Shown: positions 24,162-33,994 of the stretch, piece by piece
How the letters are laid out: every line of letters starts with the position of its first letter
Numbering within the stretch: position 1 is the stretch's first letter
Source: Synergistaceae bacterium
GTDB taxonomy: Bacteria; Synergistota; Synergistia; Synergistales; Aminobacteriaceae
Reading direction: 5' to 3'
Length of the DNA stretch: 49,469 bases
Assembly: GCA_017439345.1 (NCBI GenBank)
Contig: JAFSJJ010000014.1
Coordinates: 1 to 49,469 of the forward strand
Program-made: the position numbers and the translations under genes
The notes under the pieces: model-generated
The model's input: the letters and a program-made list of their open reading frames with translations, nothing else
The model's database searches: none
What the model was told of the DNA's origin: nothing

Positions 24162-25344
24162 TAATATTTTCTCCTCTGTAACGTGCTATAGCTGCGCAGT
24201 CCTTATCGCCTCGTCCTGAAATTGTGATTACGATAATATTTTCGCGTGATAAAGTCTTTGCAAGTTTTATAGCGTGTGATACTGCATGAGCTGATTCTAT
24301 TGCCGGGATTATACCTTCAGTTCGTGATAAATACTCGAATGCATTAACGGCTTCTTCGTCAGTAACAGGGACATATGAGGCGCGTTTAATATCATGAAGA
24401 TATGCATGTTCAGGGCCTATTCCGGGATAGTCAAGACCTGCTGAAATCGAGTAAACTGGAGCAATCTGGCCGTAATTATCCTGACAGAAATAGCTCTTCA
24501 TGCCGTGAAAAATTCCAAGCCTGCCCGTTGCAATAGTCGCTGCCGTCTCAGGGGTATTAATGCCTCTGCCTGCTGCCTCACAGCCGATTAATTTTACGCT
24601 CTTGTCATTAATGAAGTGCCAGAAGCTGCCCATAGCGTTAGAGCCTCCGCCGACACATGCTATAACGTAATCAGGTAATTTATTCTCGCGCTGTAAAATC
24701 TGAGCCTTAATCTCACGTGATATTACTGATTGAAAGTCTCGCACTATAGTCGGGAACGGATGAGGACCCATCACTGAGCCTAAGCAATAGTGAGTGTCTG
24801 CAATTCTTGAAGTCCATTCACGGAACGCTTCACTGACTGCATCTTTGAGAGTTCCTGTTCCTGTCTTGACGCTGATGACTTCTGCACCTAACAGACGCAT
24901 TTTATACACGTTAAGAGCCTGCCTTCTCGTATCTTCTTCCCCCATGAATACGACACATGACAAGCCCATTAATGCCGCTGCCGTTGCTGTAGCTACACCA
25001 TGCTGGCCTGCTCCGGTCTCTGCGATTAATCTAGTCTTGCCCATCTTCTTAGCTAGTAAAGCCTGGCCAAGGACGTTATTAATCTTGTGAGCTCCTGTGT
25101 GATTTAAGTCTTCGCGTTTGAGATAAATCTTTGCGCCGTGTAAATCTTCTGTCATTCTTGAAGCGTAATAAAGTCTTGAAGGTCTGCCGGCGTACTCGTT
25201 GAATAATTGCTCTAGTTCGTGATTAAATGCTTTGTCGTTCTTGTAGAAGTTATAAGCCTGTTCGAGTTCTATAACTGCATTCATCAGAGTTTCAGGAATG
25301 TACTGCCCTCCGTGAATTCCAAATCTTCCGGATTGATTACTCAT
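24154..25344 (-). CDS. trpB: Tryptophan synthase beta chain
   Basis: The 396-residue PLP enzyme condenses indole with serine. The Schiff-base lysine is K87 in [15 protein letters not shown]. The glycine-rich phosphate cradle [10 protein letters not shown] and the ETGAGQHG motif are present. It is the TrpB1 type, partnered with the adjacent TrpA. It starts 3 nt after trpF ends and has AGGAGG-like sequence (GGAGGTTAATTT) before its ATG. Confidence 0.97.
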   Translation of the reverse strand: MSNQSGRFGIHGGQYIPETLMNAVIELEQAYNFYKNDKAFNHELEQLFNEYAGRPSRLYYASRMTEDLHGAKIYLKREDLNHTGAHKINNVLGQALLAKKMGKTRLIAETGAGQHGVATATAAALMGLSCVVFMGEEDTRRQALNVYKMRLLGAEVISVKTGTGTLKDAVSEAFREWTSRIADTHYCLGSVMGPHPFPTIVRDFQSVISREIKAQILQRENKLPDYVIACVGGGSNAMGSFWHFINDKSVKLIGCEAAGRGINTPETAATIATGRLGIFHGMKSYFCQDNYGQIAPVYSISAGLDYPGIGPEHAYLHDIKRASYVPVTDEEAVNAFEYLSRTEGIIPAIESAHAVSHAIKLAKTLSRENIIVITISGRGDKDCAAIARYRGENINE

Positions 25345-25347
25345 AAA

Positions 25348-25947
25348 TTAACCTCCTCTGACAGCGTCAATAAATTCCGCCATCTTGATTTCGTCTTTGA
25401 AGCCCTTTGTCTCGATGCCTGAACTTGTATCTACTGCAAAGGGATTTAATATTTTTATTGCGTCTTGAACGTTCTCCGGTGTCAAGCCTCCTGCAAGAAA
25501 GTATTCACGCCTGAAATTCTTTATCATGTCCCAGTTGAAAGCCTGCCCCGTTCCTGCTCCTGAATCAAGCAAAACATAATCTGCGCTGCTCTGTGAAGCC
25601 TGAATAATATCTTGAGCTGACTTGATTACGAACGCTTTAATAATCACTTTTCCGGTTAAGTATTTCAAGTGTCGTACATAATTATCATCTTCTGAGCCGT
25701 GAAGCTGTATCATGTCAAAAATGTTCTGTGAAGCTATATTTGCGACGACATCAAGATTTTCATTCATGAACACTCCGACCGATTGAATTTCATGTGATAA
25801 TCTTGCTTTGAGCTTGATTGCATGTTCGGGCAGAATATAGCGTTTACTCTGATGGACGAACACGAACCCTATGAATTCGGGCTTTAACTCGTTGGCAAAG
25901 TCAATATCGCAAAGTCTTGATAATCCGCAAAATTTTATCTGAGTCAT
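25348..25947 (-). CDS. trpF: Phosphoribosylanthranilate isomerase
   Basis: The 199-residue TIM-barrel enzyme performs the Amadori rearrangement of phosphoribosylanthranilate. The N-terminal catalytic Cys sits in KFCGL and the catalytic Asp region reads VLLDSGAGTGQAFNWD. The C-terminal phosphate site is AGGLTPENV with AVDTSSGIE. It overlaps trpC by a 4-bp ATGA junction. Confidence 0.97.
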   Translation of the reverse strand: MTQIKFCGLSRLCDIDFANELKPEFIGFVFVHQSKRYILPEHAIKLKARLSHEIQSVGVFMNENLDVVANIASQNIFDMIQLHGSEDDNYVRHLKYLTGKVIIKAFVIKSAQDIIQASQSSADYVLLDSGAGTGQAFNWDMIKNFRREYFLAGGLTPENVQDAIKILNPFAVDTSSGIETKGFKDEIKMAEFIDAVRGG

Positions 25948-26729
25948 AATAACGATTTAAGCTCCATGAGTCTGGCTCTCTTGTCATCTGAACGCATTAA
26001 CGCTTCACCGATTAAGACTCCGTCAGCTCCCATGTCATGAATAGCTTTCACGTCTTCAGGGGAATTAACTCCGCTCTCTGAAATAAATATAATATTATCC
26101 GGAACTAGTTCACGAAGTCTTGAGCTGTTGTTGGTGTCAACGCTGAAATCTTTGAGATTACGGTTATTAACGCCTATAATTCTTGCGCCTGAGTTAACAG
26201 CCTGCTTGATTTCCCGTTCATCATGAGCTTCAACAAGTGCCGACATTCCAAGACTATCGCAAATAGATATATAGTGTTTCATGGTGTCAGGTTCAAGAAT
26301 TGCGCATATTAACAGCACTGCACATGCTCCCAAAGTTTTAGCCTGATAAATCATATATTCGTCAACAATGAAATCTTTGCGTAACACAGGAACTTTCACG
26401 AGTGAAGCAATATCGCTCAAATAATCATCACGGCCAAGAAAATATTTGCTTTCAGTTAATACAGAAATTGCATCAGCTCCGGCAAGTTCATAATCACGGG
26501 CTATGTTTAAATATGGAAAGTCAGGAGAAATTAAGCCCTTTGACGGTGAAGCCTTCTTGCACTCGCAAATAAACGATAATCCATCACGTTTTAAAGCCTT
26601 CTCGAACTCAAACGCGCCTTTAACTTGATTTAGTGCCTGATACTTTATCTCATCAAGTGAAATTTTTTGTCGATACAGCTTTACCCTTTCACGTGAGCAG
26701 TTTGCAAGGGTATCAAGAATATTACTCAT
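25944..26729 (-). CDS. trpC: Indole-3-glycerol phosphate synthase
   Basis: The 261-residue TIM-barrel enzyme closes the indole ring from CdRP. Signatures are the catalytic-Lys segment [49 protein letters not shown] and [13 protein letters not shown]. It overlaps trpD by 8 bp. Confidence 0.97.
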   Translation of the reverse strand: MSNILDTLANCSRERVKLYRQKISLDEIKYQALNQVKGAFEFEKALKRDGLSFICECKKASPSKGLISPDFPYLNIARDYELAGADAISVLTESKYFLGRDDYLSDIASLVKVPVLRKDFIVDEYMIYQAKTLGACAVLLICAILEPDTMKHYISICDSLGMSALVEAHDEREIKQAVNSGARIIGVNNRNLKDFSVDTNNSSRLRELVPDNIIFISESGVNSPEDVKAIHDMGADGVLIGEALMRSDDKRARLMELKSLL

Positions 26730-27738
26730 TGCTAATCACGATTAACTTATTCAGCGTCTCTAGTGCTTTACCTGTATCGATGAGTTCACTTGCTAACTTT
26801 ATGCCTTGTTGAATACCTGCTGCCTTACCTGCGATATATAGTGCTGCTCCTGCGTTCATTAGGACTGCATTGCGTTTATGACTTCTTTCACCCTGCAAAA
26901 TATTTCGTGTTGTCTTAGCGTTCTCTTCAGGCGTCGAGCCTCTCAAGTCAGATTTATTGCATCTCTCAAAGCCAAAGTCTTCAGGTTTAATCACGTAATT
27001 TCTGAACCAGCCGTCACGAATTTCACAAATACTTGTCGGAGAACTCAACGATATTTCATCGAGCTTGTCTTGACCGTAAACTACCATTCCCCTTTTGACA
27101 CCAAGATTAACGAGAACTTGAGCTAACGGAGCAGCCAAATAACCGTCATAAACTCCAAGAAGCTGCATTGAAGGCGAGGCAGGATTAGTCAGAGGGCCGA
27201 GAATATTAAATACTGTCCTGAAGCCTAATTCTTTTCTGATTGAGCCTACGTATTTCATTGAAGTGTGATATTTCTGGGCGAAGAAGAAGCACATTCCTGC
27301 TTTATTTAATAACTCTATGCACTTTTCGGGAGATTGATTGATATTCACTCCCAGAGCCTCGAGACAGTCCGCTGTACCTGATAACGAACTTGCTGCCCTG
27401 TTGCCGTGTTTAGCGACTTTAACGCCTCCTGAAGCGATTACTATTGCCGATGTCGTAGAAATATTGAAACTGTGAGCATTATCTCCGCCTGTGCCTACGA
27501 TTTCGAGGACATCATCACCTGCATTGACTTTAACAGCATGTTCTCTCATAGCTGCTGCACAACCTGATATTTCGTCAATTGTCTCTGCACGTGCGCTTTT
27601 CGTTGAGAGGGCTGACAGAAACGCTGCGTTCTGGGTAGGACTTGTATTGCCGCTCATAATTTCATTCATGACGTTATAGGCTTCGTCGTAGCTCAAATCT
27701 TCTTTATTTACCAGCTTGATTATTGCTTCTTTTATCAT
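26722..27738 (-). CDS. trpD: Anthranilate phosphoribosyltransferase
   Basis: The 338-residue enzyme transfers phosphoribosyl from PRPP to anthranilate. Key motifs are [36 protein letters not shown] and [11 protein letters not shown]. The ATG at 27738 is preceded by GGAG 11 nt upstream. An upstream in-frame start is not used because it would add a tail unlike the family. It is the first gene of the operon: no trpE or trpG lies upstream, where the divergent GH28 gene begins instead, so anthranilate synthase must be encoded elsewhere or anthranilate is acquired. Confidence 0.97.
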   Translation of the reverse strand: MIKEAIIKLVNKEDLSYDEAYNVMNEIMSGNTSPTQNAAFLSALSTKSARAETIDEISGCAAAMREHAVKVNAGDDVLEIVGTGGDNAHSFNISTTSAIVIASGGVKVAKHGNRAASSLSGTADCLEALGVNINQSPEKCIELLNKAGMCFFFAQKYHTSMKYVGSIRKELGFRTVFNILGPLTNPASPSMQLLGVYDGYLAAPLAQVLVNLGVKRGMVVYGQDKLDEISLSSPTSICEIRDGWFRNYVIKPEDFGFERCNKSDLRGSTPEENAKTTRNILQGERSHKRNAVLMNAGAALYIAGKAAGIQQGIKLASELIDTGKALETLNKLIVISNE

Positions 27739-27783
27739 AATAGCTATTTCTCCTGATTTACTGATTGAAATAAAATTTGCGCG

Positions 27784-27794
27784 TGATAGTATCA
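27784..27794. promoter_or_regulatory. Palindrome in the trpD/GH28 divergent promoter region
   Basis: TGATAGTATCA is a perfect 5+1+5 palindrome and is followed by two TCATAAAA repeats (27792-27799, 27803-27810). It lies 46 nt upstream of trpD, where an operator could sit. No clear -35/-10 pair, T-box or known TrpR operator sequence was found. Low confidence. Confidence 0.3.
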
Positions 27795-27872
27795 TAAAAC
27801 ACTCATAAAATGACCTGACAGCAAAAATCATTTATGAGCTAAATATTTATTATTCAGGAGGTCTCGTTCAAC

Positions 27873-29930
27873 ATGAAAAAATTTTTAGCAGCATTATTAA
27901 TCTTATCGTGCGCCCTTCCTGCTCTTGCTGATGATAACGATTACTGGAACGATGCAATTTATTCTGCTATCGAACAGCAAGTTAAAGCCAATGTCCCAGC
28001 ATTCCCTGATGTTGATTTTGTCGTAACTGACGCGAAATATTCTGCTCTAGTTTCAGATATGGACGAAGAATATTTTACTGCTGATCCAGATAACAAAGAC
28101 GGTCATCTCACGAAAACTCAGAAGGTCAAGGACTACACGAAAGCTATTCAGGCAGCTATTGACGAAGCTAACAGGGCAGGCGGAGGCAGAGTCGTAATCC
28201 CCTCAGGAGTCTATTACACAGGTTCAATCGAAATCAAGAGCAACGTTAATCTTCACTTGTCAGAAGGCTGTGAATTAAGATTCGTCCGCAATATCTCGAA
28301 CAAATATTATCCTATGGTATTAACTAGTTTCGAGGGCAACGACACTTATAACTACGCTGCACCGGTCAGGGCATTTCACGCTAAGAATATTGCTTTGACA
28401 GGCAAAGGAACTCTGAATCCTCAAGCAGACCCGTATAACTGGCAGGCATGGAAAAGAGGCTCATTCGGATTTCCTAATCAAGCAGAAGTTGTTGACGTTC
28501 TTGTAAAGCAATGGAGCGATAAGGCTTACCCCGTATCAAAACGCTTACTTACTGACGGTACAAGCCCTCTCCCTGACAAAATCCCGACCATGAAAATTAA
28601 CTGGGACAATATCGAAGAGATAGAGTATATCGACACTCCCAAAGATGTAACGCCTTTACGTTCACTACTCAGACCGTGTACTTTCGAGCCCTATGCATGT
28701 GAGAATATATTAATTGAAGATATTCGAATTATTAATTCTCCGATGTGGGAAATTCATCCGTTGAGATGCAGAAATATTTTAGCAAGGGGAGTAGTAATCG
28801 ACTCTCATGGCAGCAATAATGACGGCATTAACCCTGAGTCTACTCACTATGTCATAATCGAAAACTGTTCATTCAGTACGGGCGATGACTGCATAGCTAT
28901 CAAATCAGGCAAGAATCGCGACGGCTACAACAGGGGCAGAGTAGGCGGAGAGTCCTGCGGAAATATCATAATAAGAAATTGCACATTTGCTGACGGTCAC
29001 GGCGGAGTCACATGCGGTTCTGAATGCACAGGAGGAATCAGCAACGTCTTTGCTCATGACAACCACTTTGACAGCATGGAACTTCAACAGGTATTACGCT
29101 TCAAAACGAATTCTTACAGGGGCGGACTCATTGAGAATATTTACTTCAGAAATAACACCGTTGCTAAATGCTCGAATGCCCTAATGTACGGCGAGACTCA
29201 ATATACTCTCGGCTCTGCTCAGGACAAAGAAGGAGATCTTGGGCCTTACACTCCGCAGTTAAAAGGAGTCTACATGTCGAATATCACCGCAGGAGCTCCA
29301 GACAACCCTGTTAATGCAAAAGATGCTATTTTATGGAAAGCCTACGAACGCGCACCGATGACTAATATCAAAGTCAAAGATGTTACAGTTTACGGAGTCA
29401 AGAACGCAATAAGCCTCTCGAACGTGAAAAACTTTGAGCTTCATAACGTTAAAATAAGCCTCATCTCTGACCCTGCGAAACTCGAGACCTACAACACTGA
29501 CTCAATTATAATCAGCGACGTAAAACTTGACTCATATTCATTGACTGAAGGCGAAAGACTCACAATGCCTGAGGACTTCGACAAATCACAGCCAGTTACA
29601 ATAACAGGAACGATTACGACTCAGGATTCAATTTTTGCAGAAGGCAAAGGCTCAGTTAATGCTTTCTTGGACAGAGGCACCCTTCAAGAGGGCAGCAAAG
29701 CACCTGTTATCACTCCATACCCTGCTGAAGTCAAGAAGACAGGCGATAACACTTACTCATTCAGCGTTAAAATTTTCCTGAACGACAAGCCCGATTATCA
29801 ATATGCCTACAGACCCGACACTGAAGCAGAGAACATGAACAGGGGCAATCATATTCTCTCACTCGTAGCGACAGGAAAGCCTTATAACCAGAACACATGG
29901 AACTATAACGTCAAGTGCAAAGCCGAGTAA
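27873..29930 (+). CDS. Secreted glycoside hydrolase family 28 (polygalacturonase-like)
   Basis: The 685-residue protein has a signal peptide (1-19, ending LPALA) and a right-handed beta-helix GH28 catalytic domain. Active-site motifs are NNDG (D317), GDDC (D338/D339), GHGG (H376) and RFKT (R409, K411), all present, so it should be active. A C-terminal extension of about 120 residues (from about 565) looks like a beta-sandwich appendage. GH28 enzymes hydrolyse alpha-1,4-galacturonan (pectin) or rhamnogalacturonan. The long N-terminal section before the helix suggests an exo-type enzyme, by family analogy only. AGGAGG lies 11 nt before the ATG. It stands alone, with no pectin utilisation cluster in view. 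Confidence 0.92.
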   Translation: MKKFLAALLILSCALPALADDNDYWNDAIYSAIEQQVKANVPAFPDVDFVVTDAKYSALVSDMDEEYFTADPDNKDGHLTKTQKVKDYTKAIQAAIDEANRAGGGRVVIPSGVYYTGSIEIKSNVNLHLSEGCELRFVRNISNKYYPMVLTSFEGNDTYNYAAPVRAFHAKNIALTGKGTLNPQADPYNWQAWKRGSFGFPNQAEVVDVLVKQWSDKAYPVSKRLLTDGTSPLPDKIPTMKINWDNIEEIEYIDTPKDVTPLRSLLRPCTFEPYACENILIEDIRIINSPMWEIHPLRCRNILARGVVIDSHGSNNDGINPESTHYVIIENCSFSTGDDCIAIKSGKNRDGYNRGRVGGESCGNIIIRNCTFADGHGGVTCGSECTGGISNVFAHDNHFDSMELQQVLRFKTNSYRGGLIENIYFRNNTVAKCSNALMYGETQYTLGSAQDKEGDLGPYTPQLKGVYMSNITAGAPDNPVNAKDAILWKAYERAPMTNIKVKDVTVYGVKNAISLSNVKNFELHNVKISLISDPAKLETYNTDSIIISDVKLDSYSLTEGERLTMPEDFDKSQPVTITGTITTQDSIFAEGKGSVNAFLDRGTLQEGSKAPVITPYPAEVKKTGDNTYSFSVKIFLNDKPDYQYAYRPDTEAENMNRGNHILSLVATGKPYNQNTWNYNVKCKAE

Positions 29931-30022
29931 CAAGCACTAAAACTTTACTTTTTTTATGTCAAGTGCTAAACTCAATGCAGTTTTTTACGATAAAATAATT
30001 ATTTCAAGGAGCGTTTATCAAA

Positions 30023-30631
30023 TTGGCAACACGTAGAGAACCTAGATTTAAATTATGCCGACACTTAGGAGTCAATGTCTGCGGACATCCTAAGGCGTTA
30101 AAGCGTTTGGATACAAAGAAAAGCTCAGCAAATGCCGCAGCCCGTACAGGTCAGAAAGTTTCACAGTACGGACTTCAGTTAATGGAAAAGCAGAAGATTA
30201 AAGCATATTACGGAATTCTTGAGAGACAGTTTGCGCGTTATTTCGATATGGCCAAGAAGAGTCAGGAAATGACAGGTGTAGCACTGCTTAAGGCTCTTGA
30301 ATGCAGACTTGATAATCTTGTTTATAGAATCGGTTTTGCACGTTCAATCAGACAGGCTCGTCAATTCGTATCTCACGGTCATATACTCGTCAACGGCCAG
30401 AAGGTCGACATTCCTTCATACGGCGTTAAAGTAAATGACGTTATCAGCCTTAAAGAAAGCACTAGAACTAATCCTTTAGTCGAAAATAATTTTGCAGGAG
30501 ACGGCTTCAATGTTCCTTATATCGAGAAGAACAAGGCACAGTTCAGCGCAAAGTTAATCCGTGAACCGTTACGCGAAGAGCTTCCTATTGATGTAAACGA
30601 AATTCTCGCAGTCGAGTTGTACTCTAAATAA
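30023..30631 (+). CDS. rpsD: 30S ribosomal protein S4
   Basis: The 202-residue primary 16S-binding protein has an N-terminal region with two Cys ([15 protein letters not shown]), as in clostridial-type S4. An S4 RNA-binding domain follows at about 92-155 ([36 protein letters not shown]). The start is TTG at 30023, with AAGGAG 11 nt upstream. It is outside the usual ribosomal operon and is followed by the SAM riboswitch. A standalone S4 is seen in Bacillus too. Confidence 0.97.
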   Translation: MATRREPRFKLCRHLGVNVCGHPKALKRLDTKKSSANAAARTGQKVSQYGLQLMEKQKIKAYYGILERQFARYFDMAKKSQEMTGVALLKALECRLDNLVYRIGFARSIRQARQFVSHGHILVNGQKVDIPSYGVKVNDVISLKESTRTNPLVENNFAGDGFNVPYIEKNKAQFSAKLIREPLREELPIDVNEILAVELYSK

Positions 30632-30654
30632 AATATAACTCGAAGCTAATATAA

Positions 30655-30757
30655 CTCTTATCAAGAGAGGTGGAGGGACCGGCCCTTTGAAGCCCGGCAA
30701 CCTGTTTGAATCAGGTGCCAATACCGGCAGCAATATTTCAGCTGGATGATGAGAGAG
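30655..30757 (+). promoter_or_regulatory. SAM-I (S-box) riboswitch aptamer
   Basis: The sequence follows the S-box consensus closely: CTTATCAAGAGAGGTGGAGG, then GGGACCGGCCCTTTGAAGCC, CGGCAACC, a variable P3 stem (CCTGTTTGAATCAGG), GGTGCCAATACCGGCAGC and GATGATGAGAG closing P1. It binds S-adenosylmethionine. Placed directly before metK, it gives feedback control of SAM synthetase. The 3' P1 strand GAGAGAGA can instead pair with the TCTCT of the terminator's left arm to form an antiterminator. Confidence 0.97.
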
Positions 30758-30779
30758 AGAACGAAATCAAAAATTTTAG

Positions 30780-30813
30780 TGCACTCTCTTGAATTCAGGA
30801 GGGTGCATTTATT
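30780..30813 (+). terminator. Riboswitch expression-platform terminator
   Basis: TGCACTCTCTTG pairs with CAGGAGGGTGCA (12 bp with G-T pairs) around AATT and is followed by TTTATTATAT, a weak T-tract. It lies between the SAM aptamer and the metK ribosome site AAGGAGG, so SAM binding should favour premature termination. Confidence 0.8.
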
Positions 30814-30834
30814 ATATAAGGAGGATTTATATTC

Positions 30835-32007
30835 ATGTCAGACAGCTTTATTTTTTCATCAGAATCAGTAACAGAAGGTCATCCCGATAAAGTTGCCGAC
30901 CAGATTTCAGACGGTGTCCTTGATGCAATTTTACGCGATGATCCTACAGGAAGGGTTGCTTGTGAAGTCCTTGTCTCGACAGGGCTTGTAGTCGTTGCAG
31001 GTGAAATCAGCACCCAAACTTATGTTGATATACCCAAGATAGCGCGTGAGACTATTAACGAGATAGGCTACACTAGGGCAAAATACGGCTTCGACGGCGA
31101 AACATGCGCAGTTCTTACGGCAATAGACGAGCAGTCCGGAGATATTGCTCAAGGTGTCAATAACGCTTCAGATGACATAGAACAGACTGGAGCAGGAGAT
31201 CAAGGCATGATGTTCGGTTATGCTACGAACGAGACAAAGGAATTTATGCCCATGCCCATAGCTTTGGCTCATGCTTTATCACGCCAGCTAACTAAAGTAC
31301 GCAAGGACGGTACACTCTCTTATTTAAGGCCGGACGGAAAGACTCAAGTCTCACTCAGATATGAGAATCGCAAGGCAGTACACGCTGATACAATCGTAGT
31401 CTCAGCTCAGCATCACCCGGAAGCAAGTTTAAAGCAAATCCGTTCTGACATCATCGAACATGTAATTACGCCTATAGTTCCCGGTAACTTAATCGATCAT
31501 GATACAAGAATATTCGTTAATCCTACTGGGAGATTCGTTAAGGGGGGCCCTATGGCTGATTCGGGCTTGACGGGACGCAAGATTATAGTCGACACTTACG
31601 GCGGATGGGTACCTCACGGCGGAGGCGCATTCTCAGGCAAAGACCCTACCAAAGTCGACAGATCAGGAGCTTACATGACTCGTTATGCTGCAAAGAATAT
31701 CGTTGCCGCAGGACTTGCTGACGAGTGCCAGATTCAAGTTGCATATGCTATCGGTGTCGCTGAACCTGTTTCACTCAACGTAAACACATTCGGAACAGGC
31801 AAAATCAGCGATGAGAAGATCGTTGCGTTGTTGCGTGAATGCTTTGACTTCAGACCCGCTGCAATAATTCGAGACTTGGACTTAAGGAAGCCTCAATATA
31901 AAGCACTTGCAGCTTACGGCCATATGGGACGCATAGATTTACCGGAATTACCAGGCTGGGAGAAGACTGACAGGGCAGAAGCACTCAAGAAGGCAGCAGG
32001 AATATAA
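30835..32007 (+). CDS. metK: S-adenosylmethionine synthetase
   Basis: The 390-residue enzyme makes SAM from methionine and ATP. It contains the N-terminal [12 protein letters not shown], the hexapeptide-type [12 protein letters not shown], and the P-loop-like [16 protein letters not shown] motifs. Full length, cytosolic. AAGGAGG lies upstream of the ATG and expression is controlled by the S-box riboswitch. Confidence 0.98.
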   Translation: MSDSFIFSSESVTEGHPDKVADQISDGVLDAILRDDPTGRVACEVLVSTGLVVVAGEISTQTYVDIPKIARETINEIGYTRAKYGFDGETCAVLTAIDEQSGDIAQGVNNASDDIEQTGAGDQGMMFGYATNETKEFMPMPIALAHALSRQLTKVRKDGTLSYLRPDGKTQVSLRYENRKAVHADTIVVSAQHHPEASLKQIRSDIIEHVITPIVPGNLIDHDTRIFVNPTGRFVKGGPMADSGLTGRKIIVDTYGGWVPHGGGAFSGKDPTKVDRSGAYMTRYAAKNIVAAGLADECQIQVAYAIGVAEPVSLNVNTFGTGKISDEKIVALLRECFDFRPAAIIRDLDLRKPQYKALAAYGHMGRIDLPELPGWEKTDRAEALKKAAGI

Positions 32008-32067
32008 ATAAATTTCATAACGGCCTCGCACTTCTGCGGGGTCATCAATTATTCGAGGTGTTATTAC

Positions 32068-32652
32068 ATGATCCCTAAAATTATTCATTACTGTTGGTTC
32101 TCTTATCCACCGGATGTACTTGCATGTTTTGAATCATGGAAAAAATTTTTGCCTGATTACGAGATAAAGCTATGGAATGCTAAAAATTTTGACGTGTCAA
32201 TATGTCCTTATGTTCAGGAGGCTTACAACGAAAGAAAATTTGCGTTTGCAAGCGATTATGTCAGATTATATGTTCTCTATAAATATGGAGGCATATATTT
32301 AGATTCTGATATTGAAGTCCTGAAAAGTTTTGACTCTATTCTTGACAATAAAGCATTTACAGGCTTTGAAGCTCCCCGTCACATTGCTGCGTGGATATTT
32401 GGAAGTGAAGCCGGCAACCCGATATTCAAAGAATTTCTTGACTACTATAACGACAGACATTTTATTATTGCACGTGGAGTTTACGACATGACCCCTAATC
32501 CTGTTCCCATAACGAACACTTTAGTCAAGCACGGTCTGAAGCTTAACAACGAGCTGCAGCACCTTGAGAATATCACAGTTTACCCGACAGATTATTTTGC
32601 GCCTTTCAACCCATACAGGGGGGGGGGGACTGCTTTACCTGCAACACTTTAG
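32068..32652 (+). CDS. GT32-type glycosyltransferase, truncated by an 11-G tract (phase-off)
   Basis: The 194-residue frame starts MIPKIIHYCWFSYPPDVLAC and has the DxD sugar-nucleotide/metal motif at 79-81 (YGGIYLDSDIEV), typical of capsule/LPS glycosyltransferases of the GT32 group. At a run of 11 G (32618-32628) it runs into an unrelated tail and a stop. The other frame after the G-run continues DCFTCNTLANHHFNGSWKK and matches the expected end of this family (the HHF.GSW motif). A run of 9 or 12 G would restore a full protein of about 258 residues ending at 32843, overlapping the next gene. GAGGTG precedes the ATG. Probably phase-variable; a sequencing error in the homopolymer is the alternative. 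Confidence 0.85.
   Translation: MIPKIIHYCWFSYPPDVLACFESWKKFLPDYEIKLWNAKNFDVSICPYVQEAYNERKFAFASDYVRLYVLYKYGGIYLDSDIEVLKSFDSILDNKAFTGFEAPRHIAAWIFGSEAGNPIFKEFLDYYNDRHFIIARGVYDMTPNPVPITNTLVKHGLKLNNELQHLENITVYPTDYFAPFNPYRGGGTALPATL
32618..32628 (+). repeat. Poly-G (11) homopolymer, putative phase-variation switch
   Basis: Eleven consecutive G inside the glycosyltransferase coding frame. In a genome of this base composition an uninterrupted G11 within a gene is conspicuous, and it lies exactly where the reading frame breaks. Confidence 0.85.
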
Positions 32653-32843
32653 CCAATCATCACTTCAACGGCTCATGGAAAAAAATTTCTAACGAGCGCG
32701 AACAGAAATATAATGACGATGAAAAACTTTTCAAGAAACTTTTCGGTAAGAAATGGGGAGGCCGTCTCCTAAGAATTAAATATTTCGGGTTCTTCAAGAC
32801 TCTATCAGGCTTTCTGCGCAGGAGGCTTCATCATGACTCGTAA
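32628..32843 (+). pseudogene. Out-of-frame C-terminal part of the GT32 glycosyltransferase
   Basis: This frame encodes the missing 71 C-terminal residues (HHFNGSWKKISNEREQKYND, then a basic helical tail ending RRRLHHDS) without a start of its own. The TAA at 32841 overlaps the start of the pyruvyl transferase gene by 11 nt, so in the ON state the two genes would be translationally coupled. Confidence 0.8.
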
Positions 32844-33987
32844 AATAGCAGTTCTCACCATTACCCATAATTCCCCTCTGAGAATGAATTACGGCAATAG
32901 ACTTCAGAATTACGCACTGCAGCAGACGTTAATCAAGCTCGGCCATCAGGTTATGACAGTTGATTATAAATCAGTATACCCTCCGCGTGAACACAAAATT
33001 ACAACAGTCCATAAGCGCACATTTTTTGAGAGACTGCGTTCTTTGACAGCTGAGAAAGTCATTAGGAAGTTAAGGGATAAAATTTTACGTATTCGCAATA
33101 AAGCCGCATATAAGCATAAACTTAACTCGTTCGATAACTTTATCAGAACAAATATTTCATGGACTGAGAAAAAATACAGCATTGATTCAGATTTTTCAGG
33201 TCTTGACTCTGAATTCGATTATATAATTGCAGGAAGCGATCAAATCTGGAATCCTTACTGGGAAGGTACTCAGCCGGTTTACTTCATGGAATTCGTTCCA
33301 GAAAATAAGAGAATAACTTATGCTGCAAGTTTCGGAGTATCAGGAGTTCAGGACATTCCTGAAAATATGCGCGAGTATTATAAAAGGGTGCTGACTAACA
33401 TCCCGTTCATAAGCTGCCGTGAAGATTCCGGCTGCGGTATTGTCGAAGCTCTAACTGGGAAAAAAGCCTTGCATGTCTTAGACCCTGTATTCCTTCTTGA
33501 ACCTAATGAATGGTCATTGCTCGAGAAAAAGCCTTCAGGTGTCTATATAGCCAAACGCTATATACTCGTATATTTTCTCGGAAGCATTCCAGATGAAGCT
33601 GTGCAGAAAATAAAATCTTTGAAAAGTCAAGGTTTCTCAATTATATATCTTGACAGAGCTGACAAATTTAATTCATGTTTCGCATCACCTGAAGAATTCT
33701 TGTATCTGATTAGTCATGCTCAGGCGATATTAACTGACTCATTTCACGGGTGTGCGTTCTCGATAATATATAACAGACCGTTTACTTATTTCAACCGTGA
33801 AATTTACCTTGAGGACATGAGCTCGAGATTTGACAGCCTCTTCAAAATGTTGTCGTGCAGTCGTTACGCTAATGAAGTTGTTCATGAAAACGAAATATTA
33901 AGCATGAACTATGACTCAGTGAATGCATCAATAGCAAAATATAAAGCCGTATCGCTTAAGTTCCTGAAGTCAGCTGTTGATAGATAA
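32833..33987 (+). CDS. Polysaccharide pyruvyl transferase family protein
   Basis: The 384-residue protein matches the polysaccharide pyruvyl transferase family (CsaB/WcaK type). It has an N-terminal NYGNRLQNYALQQTL segment, EFDYIIAGSDQIWNP, ASFGV, the SCREDSG strand and the C-terminal ILTDSFHGCAFSIIYNRPF nucleotide/PEP-site motif. It would add pyruvyl ketals, or act analogously, on a surface glycan. AGGAGG lies 7 nt before the ATG, inside the end of the preceding glycosyltransferase. It shares that operon, so its expression may change with the poly-G state. Confidence 0.88.
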   Translation: MTRKIAVLTITHNSPLRMNYGNRLQNYALQQTLIKLGHQVMTVDYKSVYPPREHKITTVHKRTFFERLRSLTAEKVIRKLRDKILRIRNKAAYKHKLNSFDNFIRTNISWTEKKYSIDSDFSGLDSEFDYIIAGSDQIWNPYWEGTQPVYFMEFVPENKRITYAASFGVSGVQDIPENMREYYKRVLTNIPFISCREDSGCGIVEALTGKKALHVLDPVFLLEPNEWSLLEKKPSGVYIAKRYILVYFLGSIPDEAVQKIKSLKSQGFSIIYLDRADKFNSCFASPEEFLYLISHAQAILTDSFHGCAFSIIYNRPFTYFNREIYLEDMSSRFDSLFKMLSCSRYANEVVHENEILSMNYDSVNASIAKYKAVSLKFLKSAVDR

Positions 33988-33994
33988 GCAAAAT

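Noticed and set aside
27739..27872. T-box or TRAP-type leader for the trp operon
   Set aside because: The leader is under about 130 nt and lacks the T-box TGGNACCGCG core and GAG/TAG repeats.
29933..29978. AGCACT...AGTGCT inverted repeat after the GH28 gene as a terminator
   Set aside because: Only 6 bp with a very long loop and no following T-run.
32021..32043. Hairpin after metK (GGCCTCGC/GCGGGGTC) as a terminator
   Set aside because: No T-run follows, so it was not called; weak termination is still possible.
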